In this document: positions 1 through 5,309 of the stretch, in pieces | How positions within the stretch are numbered: position 1 is the stretch's first letter | Layout of the letters: every line of letters starts with the position of its first letter | From: JAHFUI01 sp041485905 | GTDB taxonomy: Bacteria; Acidobacteriota; Vicinamibacteria; Vicinamibacterales; CAVVIG01 | Length of the DNA: 22,131 nt | Reading direction: 5' to 3' | NCBI GenBank assembly: GCA_041485905.1 | Contig: JBGPKK010000067.1 | Span: 1 to 22,131, forward strand | Translations under genes and position numbers: made by a program | The notes under the pieces: generated by a model | Told to the model about the DNA's origin: nothing | The model's input: only the letters and a program-made list of their open reading frames with translations | Database searches by the model: none

Positions 1-1
1 C

Positions 2-1255
2 CGCGCCGATTTCGACGGCCTGCGCATTTTCTTCAACGACCCCATCCTGCCCAGCAACGGCCACGAAGGCCGAAACTGGCGGGACGACTTCCAGTTGACC
101 CTGCACATCCAGGACGATGTCCGCACCGTCCGCGAGACCGGCAACATCTTCCTGACGAACATCCATCGTGTGTTTCTTGGTGAAGTCGCCGACCCGTCGC
201 TGGACGACGAGGATCTGCGCGACTATTTCCTCGACCCGTTTGGCCCGAAGCCCGTCGGCCGGACCACCGACAGCCGGACCGACCTGGGCGAGATCGTTCG
301 AGAAGTCGAAGAGCTGGCGGTCTTCAACGACGAAGCTCACCACATCCACAATCCGAAGATGGCCTGGTTCAAGTCCATTCAGGACATTCATCACCGGATG
401 CTGCAGAAGGATCGCCGTCTCACGCTGCAAGTGGACGTAACGGCCACACCGCGCCACGATAACGGCGCGATCTTTGTCCAGACGGTGTCCGACTACCCGC
501 TCGTGGAGGCCATCCACCAGAACGTCGTCAAGCACCCGGTACTTCCCGACGCGGCGATGGGTCTCTTCCCCGCCGTGCTGGACGAGGCGAAGCAGAAGGG
601 CATCGACCTCACGCCGAAGACGATTCCGCCGGAGGTGTTCGACAGGCGCGCGGTGGAGCGCGGCCAGGTCCGCTTCCACGATGTGGCCTACATCGAGGTC
701 ACGCCGCGGTTCGACAAGCGGGACCCGCTCACGCTGGCGGTCGAACTGACCGACTTCTCGGTCTTCTACTCACAGGGGCTGGCGGACGCCATCGCCGCCG
801 ACCTGAAAGAAGGAAAGAGCGAAGTCGTGTGCGAGGCCGGCGCGCTCATCAAGATCAGCAAGGACAAGCAGGGCATCATCACCCGCGACGTCCTGACGAA
901 GCACTGGACCGATTGGGTCGACTATTGGGCAGTGGACTTCAACTACGAGAGCCGGAAAGAAATGATCAAGGTCCCGAAGGGAACCGGCATCATCACGGTG
1001 CAAGGGAACCTGCCCGGACAGGAACCCGATCAGCGCGAGCTCGAGCTGCCGGCCGCCGAGTTCGAAGAGCGCTGGACAGGCGCCTACATTTTCGAGAACG
1101 AGTGGCAGAGCTTCCGCACCCGCCAGAAGCGCGATCTCGAAATGACGACCGCTCCCCATAGCTATGCCGCGCCTGGGCGCTACACAATCGCCGTGAAAGT
1201 GATCGACATCTTCGGCAACGACACAATAACACTCGTCCCGGTCACGGTAGGTTAA
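2..1255 (+). CDS. Chimeric Type III restriction Res helicase / Mod methyltransferase C-terminus (5' partial)
   Basis: The frame is open from base 2 to a TAA at 1255, and the true start lies left of the window. The first half resembles the helicase subunit (Res) of Type III-like restriction systems. It has a Walker B box DEAH at 329-340, in the context FNDEAHH, and a downstream TATPR motif III at 440-454. After codon ~185 (around 550-560, GAC GCG GCG ATG) the protein stops resembling Res and continues as the C-terminal region of the partner adenine methyltransferase Mod. That part carries the sets WTDWVDYWAVDF, ENEWQSFRTRQ and VIDIFGNDT. The Res C-terminal helicase and nuclease domains are missing, as are the Mod catalytic motifs (DPPY, FxGxG). 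The fusion is in frame with no stop, but the product should be neither a working nuclease nor a working methylase. The Mod assignment and junction rest on recalled family sequences. A misassembly between two R-M genes is the main alternative. Confidence 0.75.
   Translation, partial: RADFDGLRIFFNDPILPSNGHEGRNWRDDFQLTLHIQDDVRTVRETGNIFLTNIHRVFLGEVADPSLDDEDLRDYFLDPFGPKPVGRTTDSRTDLGEIVREVEELAVFNDEAHHIHNPKMAWFKSIQDIHHRMLQKDRRLTLQVDVTATPRHDNGAIFVQTVSDYPLVEAIHQNVVKHPVLPDAAMGLFPAVLDEAKQKGIDLTPKTIPPEVFDRRAVERGQVRFHDVAYIEVTPRFDKRDPLTLAVELTDFSVFYSQGLADAIAADLKEGKSEVVCEAGALIKISKDKQGIITRDVLTKHWTDWVDYWAVDFNYESRKEMIKVPKGTGIITVQGNLPGQEPDQRELELPAAEFEERWTGAYIFENEWQSFRTRQKRDLEMTTAPHSYAAPGRYTIAVKVIDIFGNDTITLVPVTVG
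1169..1255 (+). repeat. mod 3'-tail element, copy 1 (in its gene)
   Basis: This is the last 87 nt of the chimeric gene, encoding APGRYTIAVKVIDIFGNDT and then the end to the stop codon. Ungapped 87-nt relatives lie at 3987-4073 and 5100-5186. Differences between copies fall mostly at third codon positions. The left edge of all three copies is the perfect inverted repeat GCGCC-TG-GGCGC, and all three diverge immediately after the stop codon. Confidence 0.85.
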
Positions 1256-1405
1256 CGGAGTCTCGGCCTCACCTCCGGTCGCGACGCCTTGGCGGCACTG
1301 GCCGTGCTGCACAATGAGCCGCGCCGACGATTCGACATCGTGGGTGCGGCCGTCGTTGAGCAGCGGGACCGCTGCGCATTCCGGCGCATCGGATGGCGCT
1401 GTCGT

Positions 1406-1777
1406 TCAGGGTTGTCGAAGGGGCAGGATCCTGACGCGAGCACCGCTTTCGTCAATCGACATCAGAGCGCCCAGCTCGATGACGTTGGCGTGCGCGTTCA
1501 CGGCAGTCACAATCGCCTCGAGAGCGCGTTCCGAGAGCAGGTCCTGCATGCGAACTTGAACGACGCTCGGGGCCACCTCGGAGCTGGCGGCAAGAATCGC
1601 GGAGAAGTCGAGGTCATGGGTTAGCAGCACGAATCCTCTCACGCGCGCCCACGACAGAATCTCGTCGTCACCGGCCGTCGGAGCACCGACGGTCGACCAA
1701 TGAACAGCCTCGATGCCATGCTTCGCTAGTTGCTCAATCCAACTGGGCGACAGGTTCATGTCGACGAGCAGTTTCAC
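1406..1777 (-). CDS. DUF5615 family PIN-like toxin
   Basis: This small (123 aa) PIN-like protein begins VKLLVDMNLSPSW and carries THDLDFSAIL. That is the layout of DUF5615 (Mut7-C-like) proteins, the usual partners of DUF433 antitoxins. Candidate metal-binding acidic residues are D6, D37-E39, D55 and D57. The family is thought to act as an RNase-type toxin, but activity here is inferred. The chosen start is the GTG at 1777, whose GTG overlaps the TGA of the upstream antitoxin gene (GTGA overlap, 1774-1777), so the two should be translationally coupled. A longer frame from 1816 exists but would overlap the antitoxin gene. The gene points back toward the mod tail and ends about 150 bp from it. 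That 150-bp gap shows nothing further. Confidence 0.8.
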   Translation of the reverse strand: MKLLVDMNLSPSWIEQLAKHGIEAVHWSTVGAPTAGDDEILSWARVRGFVLLTHDLDFSAILAASSEVAPSVVQVRMQDLLSERALEAIVTAVNAHANVIELGALMSIDESGARVRILPLRQP

Positions 1778-2004
1778 GGGCGGCTCAGAGGGATTTCGAC
1801 TTCCTCCGCGCGCCACGCGGCGTACGACAACGCCTCGGCGATGTCGTCGGCTTCAAGGTAGGGGTACTCGCGGAGAATTTCCTCGTGGGTACGCCCAGAG
1901 GCCACAAGACCAACCACCGTCCCCACGGTCACGCGCATGCCACGGATGCACGGCTTGCCGCCCATGGTACCGGGGTCACGAGTGATACGCGTCAGTTGCG
2001 GCAT
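1774..2004 (-). CDS. DUF433 family antitoxin
   Basis: This 76-aa protein carries the DUF433 signature GGKPCIRGMRVTVGTVVGL followed by EEILREYPYLEADDIAEAL, a winged-helix-like DNA-binding fold used by antitoxins. It should neutralise the DUF5615 toxin encoded directly downstream and repress the pair's promoter. I chose the ATG at 2004 because GGAG stands 9 nt before it and the protein then begins MPQLTRITRDP, as relatives do. The upstream in-frame ATG at 2037 has no clear ribosome site. It shares a 107-bp divergent region with the 2112 gene. Confidence 0.8.
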   Translation of the reverse strand: MPQLTRITRDPGTMGGKPCIRGMRVTVGTVVGLVASGRTHEEILREYPYLEADDIAEALSYAAWRAEEVEIPLSRP

Positions 2005-2056
2005 TTCAGACGACTCCAAGGCATCAAACGGTTGCATTGTAAGGGGAATTGCTTTC

Positions 2057-2084
2057 AGTATGACACTTCGCCGCTGGCTTACAA
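2057..2084 (-). promoter_or_regulatory. Putative sigma70-type promoter of the DUF433/DUF5615 pair
   Basis: Reading the minus strand, TTGTAA (2084-2079) and CATACT (2062-2057) are separated by 16 bp. Each matches its consensus at four of six positions. Predicted transcription would begin about 50 nt before the chosen DUF433 start. The -35 lies inside the stem-loop at 2069-2090, which would suit autorepression. Judged by eye only. Confidence 0.35.
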
Positions 2085-2090
2085 GCGGCG
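2069..2090. promoter_or_regulatory. Inverted repeat in divergent promoter region (candidate operator)
   Basis: Perfect 7-bp arms CGCCGCT (2069-2075) and AGCGGCG (2084-2090) flank an 8-nt spacer. It sits between the divergent DUF433 and 2112 genes and overlaps the putative -35 of the former. An antitoxin-binding operator is plausible but not shown. A chance GC-rich palindrome cannot be excluded. Confidence 0.4.
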
Positions 2091-2111
2091 CATTCCACAG
2101 GCGGGGAACGG

Positions 2112-3086
2112 ATGTCCAAGGCGATCACCGCGACCTCGTGCGCCTACGTCCACACCGACGACGTGGATCCGGAGAAGCACATTAACGCCGGTCCGATCAA
2201 CGCCGCAATGGAGGCGACGGTGAAGTGGGCGATCGCCGCGCTGGAGAACCCGGCCGGCGCGTACACGGATTTCCACCGCGCGAACATCCAAACGGTCTTC
2301 TCGTCGATGCTCTCGACGCACGGCCTGATCCGGAGGGTGCTCGCGGCGGGATGGGAAAACCCTGAGTCCATCGACGCCTTGGCCCTCGCTAGGGTGCCGC
2401 TCGAAGGCCTGTACACGCTCTGCATCATGTTCGAGGATCCGTCCTGGGTGGACGCGTACCTGAAGGACGGCTGGAAGAAGCAGTACGTCCGGCTCCTGCT
2501 CGAAGCGGAAGAAACGAAAAACCTCCCGCGGTTTGACGAATTCTGCAAGAAGTTCGCGCCGCACAATCTGGACGAGCTGCGCCAGTTCCACAAGATCACC
2601 GACGCGCAGGTCGCCACGATCAATAACGAGCAGCTCGGAACGTCGATGCCACAGGGCATGGTGAAGGAGGAGATCCCGCATTTCCCCACGCCGTCGCCGG
2701 TCATCAACAAATTGACGAGGGGCAGCGACAAGCGCCGCATGCTCGAACGGCTCTATCCGGAGTACGTCTTCCTCTGCTCATTCGCCCACGGCCTTCCGGA
2801 CGCGCTGCTCTTCAAGATGATGTTCAACAAGAACGCGCGCGTGTCCAAGCAGTTCGACGACGAGGAGCTGAAGGACACATTTCACCGCCAGGTCGAACAG
2901 CCGGCCTACATCCTCAGCCTCATCAGCCTCGTGCAGGGCGCCGCGGAACTGACGACGCTCTATCCGGGCAACGTAGACCTGATGGCCGCCGTCGTGAAGG
3001 CGTGGCAGGAGATCTCGGAGGGCTCGCTCCTCGGGAAGGCGATCTGGAACATTCGCACCAAGTCATTGCTTGGTATCGTCGGCTAG
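2112..3086 (+). CDS. Hypothetical protein, 324 aa (possibly DUF5677-like)
   Basis: I do not recognise this protein with confidence. It is soluble, with no signal peptide or membrane segment, and mostly helical in appearance. Two stretches stand out. One is LALARVPLEGLYTLCIMFEDP near residue 91. The other is LYPEYVFLCSFAHGLPDALL near residue 217, which recalls the conserved histidine region of DUF5677/HEPN-like proteins. That resemblance is weak. GGGGAACGG precedes the ATG at 2112. It lies between two toxin-antitoxin loci, and its 3' end (TAG at 3084-3086) coincides with the point where the opposing vapC is cut off. This suggests it arrived, or was left, by recombination. A defence or toxin role is only a guess from its neighbours. 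Confidence 0.6.
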   Translation: MSKAITATSCAYVHTDDVDPEKHINAGPINAAMEATVKWAIAALENPAGAYTDFHRANIQTVFSSMLSTHGLIRRVLAAGWENPESIDALALARVPLEGLYTLCIMFEDPSWVDAYLKDGWKKQYVRLLLEAEETKNLPRFDEFCKKFAPHNLDELRQFHKITDAQVATINNEQLGTSMPQGMVKEEIPHFPTPSPVINKLTRGSDKRRMLERLYPEYVFLCSFAHGLPDALLFKMMFNKNARVSKQFDDEELKDTFHRQVEQPAYILSLISLVQGAAELTTLYPGNVDLMAAVVKAWQEISEGSLLGKAIWNIRTKSLLGIVG

Positions 3087-3260
3087 CTCTACACGTTCCA
3101 CGAGACGACGGTCTGACGTCGAGAACGCTCCCGCACGCAGCTCCATGAGGACGACGGCGCTCAGGTACTTGACCGCGTCGCGCTGGAAGAGGATCTCCTC
3201 GTGCTGGCGCCTGTTGATCCAGTCGATGTAGATGTTGGTGTCGATGACAAGCCGGCGCAT
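3063..3260 (-). pseudogene. vapC: VapC-like PIN-domain toxin, C-terminally truncated
   Basis: The N-terminus reads MRRLVIDTNIYIDW, a PIN-domain start with the first catalytic Asp (D7). The second conserved acid is E40 in VVLMELRAG. VapC ribonucleases are normally about 125-140 aa, but this frame ends after 65 aa. The last eight or so residues (ELADDTKQ) are the antisense of the end of the 2112 gene. All later catalytic acidic residues are therefore missing, and toxin activity should be lost. The ATG at 3260 is one base after the vapB stop, so the two-gene unit is otherwise intact. Confidence 0.75.
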
Positions 3261-3261
3261 G

Positions 3262-3462
3262 TTACGCGAAACGCTTCTCGATCTTTCCTTTCCCGCCCAC
3301 GCGCCGAAGTGCCGCGTCGATGTCCGCTTCGCTGACTACCAGGGTGAGCGCGCGATCGAGAGCCTCGGTCTCGGTCGCCGCGGACAGGATCTTCTTTGCC
3401 TTTTCGAGCTTGGCCTGATCGATCCGGATGTGTTTGTGTCGCACGGACGAGGTCGCGGCCAT
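3262..3462 (-). CDS. vapB: VapB-type antitoxin (DUF2191-like)
   Basis: This 66-aa protein has the short N-terminal strand and helix pattern of VapB-type antitoxins (RHKHIRIDQAKLEKAKKIL, then ETEALDRALTLVV) and a basic tail, KGKIEKRFA, that would contact the toxin. It is directly upstream of the truncated vapC (stop TAA, one base, ATG). A strong Shine-Dalgarno AGGAGG lies 6 nt before the ATG at 3462. A two-site operator and extended -10 lie just upstream (3479-3509). With the toxin broken, this antitoxin may persist as an orphan regulator. Confidence 0.75.
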   Translation of the reverse strand: MAATSSVRHKHIRIDQAKLEKAKKILSAATETEALDRALTLVVSEADIDAALRRVGGKGKIEKRFA

Positions 3463-3478
3463 CGGGTCCCTCCTAAGG

Positions 3479-3509
3479 GATGTACATCATACCAGCCTGC
3501 ATGTACATC
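3479..3509 (-). promoter_or_regulatory. vapB promoter with paired ATGTACAT operators
   Basis: Two palindromes of core ATGTACAT lie at 3480-3487 and 3501-3508, each flanked by G/C. Their centres are 21 bp apart, two helical turns. On the minus strand an extended -10 (TGG TATGAT, 3494-3486) overlaps the proximal site, and the distal site falls just upstream, where the promoter spacer should be. This is a classic layout for autorepression of a toxin-antitoxin operon by a dimeric DNA-binding antitoxin. No good -35 was seen, which fits an extended -10 promoter. Confidence 0.65.
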
Positions 3510-3553
3510 GGACGGGTTGGGGTTACGTGCCGTGCAAGCCGAGCCTCTGCGGC

Positions 3554-3883
3554 TCAAGCGGCTTCGTGCTCGCGGATTTGTGCGGAGATCTCTTCCCGAT
3601 GCGAGCGGACGTACGCCCACGCATTCGCCAGGTCCTCCGCTCGCATCGCCGGATACGAGCGAAGCAAATCGGCCTCGCTCGACCCGAGCCGTCTGGCGTG
3701 TTCCAACAGCCAGACCGGAATGCGCGTCCGGACGATGACGGGCTCGCCACCGCAGACCTCGTCTATCACGTCGACACCGGGGTACGCATCTCCCAAATCC
3801 TGAGCCACACGCTGGAGCAGGCGCGCCTTTTCACCTCGCGTGAGGCGGGACAGCAACGCGTCGGCTTCTTCGGCGGTCTTCAT
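3554..3883 (-). CDS. DUF433 domain protein, orphan antitoxin
   Basis: This 109-aa protein has an N-terminal helix MKTAEEADALLSRLTRGEKA and then a DUF433 core: CGGEPVIVRTRIPVWLLEHAR followed by EADLLRSYPAMRAEDLANAWAY. DUF433 genes normally sit directly before a DUF5615 toxin gene. Here the next minus-strand gene is vapB, 90 bp on and with its own operator, so the toxin partner appears to be lost. The start, upstream region and candidate -10 (TAGAAT, 3911-3906 on the minus strand) are duplicated at 4940-5032, in front of a truncated second copy of this gene. Confidence 0.75.
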   Translation of the reverse strand: MKTAEEADALLSRLTRGEKARLLQRVAQDLGDAYPGVDVIDEVCGGEPVIVRTRIPVWLLEHARRLGSSEADLLRSYPAMRAEDLANAWAYVRSHREEISAQIREHEAA

Positions 3884-4073
3884 CTCTCAGTCCCGGGACA
3901 CCCAGATTCTACACCTGTGATTGAGCCCACCTGGCTAACCTGACCTACCCGAACTGCCTGACTCACCTGACCCACCTGACCTAAGGGCGCCTGGGCGCTA
4001 TACGATCGCCGTGAAGGTGATCGACATCTTCGGCAACGACACCATGACACTGATTCCGGTCACGGTCGGCTAG
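3819..4073. repeat. Long direct repeat A (DUF433 5' end + tract + mod tail)
   Basis: This 255-bp segment pairs with 4940-5186. It contains the first ~22 codons of the DUF433 gene (reverse), its upstream region with TAGAAT, a CTGACCTAC/CTGACCCAC-rich tract (about 3936-3983), and the 87-nt mod tail. Both copies begin at AGGCGCGCC and end exactly at a mod stop codon. They differ by scattered substitutions and a short length change in the tract. Together they bracket the nucleotidyltransferase gene at 4088-4882. Confidence 0.85.
3987..4073 (+). repeat. mod 3'-tail element, copy 2 (detached)
   Basis: These 87 nt translate in frame as APGRYTIAVKVIDIFGNDT followed by MTLIPVTVG and TAG, the same C-terminus as the chimeric gene, with no mod body upstream. 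The upstream junction is at GCGCC-TG-GGCGC, preceded by the pyrimidine-rich tract. Changes relative to copy 1 are largely synonymous, so it probably came from a different functional mod allele and not from decay of copy 1. The next gene's ribosome site begins within a few bases of the stop. Confidence 0.8.
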
Positions 4074-4087
4074 CATTAAGGAAGACC

Positions 4088-4882
4088 ATGCCCCGGCCAT
4101 CCGTCGCACAGGTTCGCGAGCGCCTCGCGACCGGCTTCACGCTCGATCACTTGTGGAGGGAGACGATGGGTCTGCCAAAGGGGGACTCGAAAGAGCCAGC
4201 GCTCGCCCGGTTGACCAACCTGCTCCGGAAGGCACACACACCCTACGCGCTCATCGGCGGCGTGGCGGTTCAGCTCTATTCCGAGGAGCCCCGGACGACG
4301 GCGGACATCGACGTCGCGCTGGCGAGCTACGACGATCTTCCCCGCGGGCCGCTCAAGGCGGCCGGATTCACGTTCGAGCGAGCGTTCGCCCACTCCGAAA
4401 ACTGGCGTGCACCAGGCGGCCAGTCCCGCAAGCTTCGCACCGCAGTCCAATTCACCGTCGACAAGCTGACCCCGGCGACCGTCGAGCGCGCCGCCGTGTT
4501 TCGCGTCCGCGGGATGCGTTTCAACGTGGCGACGCCGTCCGATCTGGTCCGGCTCAAGCTCGAGGCCGCAGAGGAACCAGCGCGCCGGCCGTCGAAGCGT
4601 CTGAGCGACATCACGGACGTCCAGCGTCTCCTGGAGACGCATCCCGAGGTGGCCCGAGAAGTGCCTGACGCGTTGGAGCGGCTGGAAGCGCTGCTCGAGC
4701 TTTCCAAGTGGGAGCTGTACTGGCGCAAACACGGTCCGCCGACGACCGCGGCCGCCGCACGCCGCTGGTGGATGACCCCGGGGCCCAGGCCGAACGATCC
4801 GGCGCTCGTCCTGAAGGCGGCACCGGATGCGGTGAGGAAGGTGTGCGATCGCGAGGGGCTGCCGCCGGCGTGGCGCGCGTAG
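4088..4882 (+). CDS. AbiEii/MNT-like nucleotidyltransferase
   Basis: This 264-aa protein has the DNA polymerase-beta-type nucleotidyltransferase core. The GGVAV loop (residues 57-61) is followed by TTADIDVAL with the D-x-D metal pair (D73, D75), and later FNVATPSDLVRLKLEA, typical of AbiEii-like toxins. Such enzymes transfer NMPs to tRNA or proteins in toxin-antitoxin and abortive-infection systems. That function is inferred for this one. AAGGA stands ~7 nt before the ATG at 4088, 15 bp after the mod-tail stop. No AbiEi-like antitoxin gene is adjacent. It is the sole cargo between the two long direct repeats, so it looks like an independently acquired cassette. Confidence 0.75.
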   Translation: MPRPSVAQVRERLATGFTLDHLWRETMGLPKGDSKEPALARLTNLLRKAHTPYALIGGVAVQLYSEEPRTTADIDVALASYDDLPRGPLKAAGFTFERAFAHSENWRAPGGQSRKLRTAVQFTVDKLTPATVERAAVFRVRGMRFNVATPSDLVRLKLEAAEEPARRPSKRLSDITDVQRLLETHPEVAREVPDALERLEALLELSKWELYWRKHGPPTTAAAARRWWMTPGPRPNDPALVLKAAPDAVRKVCDREGLPPAWRA

Positions 4883-4939
4883 GACAGGTTCAAAATCCGA
4901 CAATTTACTTCATTCGCAACGACTGGCAATGCCTGCCTG

Positions 4940-5004
4940 AGGCGCGCCGTTTCACCTCGCGTGAGGCGGGACAGCAACGCTTCGGCTTCGTCGGCGGTCT
5001 TCAT
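4940..5004 (-). pseudogene. DUF433 antitoxin gene fragment (5' end only)
   Basis: The minus strand from 5004 reads MKTADEAEALLSRLTRGETA, nearly the same as the start of the intact DUF433 protein at 3883. After ~22 codons the similarity stops at AGGCGCGCC (4940), and the frame runs on into unrelated sequence. It is a truncated duplicate left by the same event that made the long direct repeats. Confidence 0.8.
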
Positions 5005-5099
5005 CTCTCAGTCCCTGGACACCCAGATTCTACACCTGTGATTGAGCCCACCTGGCTAACCCGACCTACCTGACTCACCTGACCCACGTGACCTACGGG

Positions 5100-5186
5100 G
5101 CGCCTGGGCGCTACACAATCGCCGTGAAGGTGATCGACATCTTCGGCAACGACACCATGACATTGGTTCCGGTGACGGCGGGTTAG
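5100..5186 (+). repeat. mod 3'-tail element, copy 3 (detached)
   Basis: These 87 nt encode APGRYTIAVKVIDIFGNDT and then MTLVPVTAG and TAG, without a mod gene upstream. There are no gaps relative to copies 1 and 2. As in the others, the left edge is GCGCC-TG-GGCGC and homology ends at the stop codon. Confidence 0.8.
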
Positions 5187-5309
5187 CGCATTGTTGAAAC
5201 TGCTATCGAATCGGCGTTCATCGATCGCACGAATTGCCAATTGGCATCGTGGGACCGATGGTTTTCCCGGTTTGCCGCTGGGCACAATCCTCGCATGTCC
5301 GGACGTAGA

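Larger units (their letters stand above)
4940..5186. repeat. Long direct repeat B (partner of repeat A)
   Basis: This 247-bp segment matches 3819-4073 over its length. Identical blocks include ACACCCAGATTCTACACCTG and the next ~20 bases. It ends at the TAG of mod-tail copy 3. The left end, AGGCGCGCC, is where homology to the DUF433 gene stops, which leaves only that gene's first ~22 codons. Confidence 0.85.
4883..5309. other. Gene-poor spacer with broken cassette remains
   Basis: These 427 bp hold no intact gene. From left to right there are ~57 bp of unassigned sequence, the 5' stub of a DUF433 gene on the minus strand (to 5004), its upstream region with TAGAAT (5032-5027), the CTGACC-type tract (about 5055-5096), mod-tail copy 3 (5100-5186), and ~120 bp of unassigned sequence before the Uma2 gene. 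Confidence 0.7.

Noticed and set aside
770..1312. 180-codon minus-strand open frame opposite the mod part
   Set aside because: It resembles the frame opposite mod-tail copy 3 only because both are the reverse of the same tail. It has no independent support.
3819..5186. Insertion sequence or transposon between the direct repeats
   Set aside because: No transposase gene, terminal inverted repeats or short target-site duplication was seen. The repeats themselves are pieces of genes, so homologous or site-specific recombination fits better.
1169..5186. Integron attC-like sites
   Set aside because: The 87-nt element keeps coding constraint, lacks the paired R/L simple-site core layout as far as can be seen, and no integrase is in the window. 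Only the loose analogy of a repeated boundary remains.
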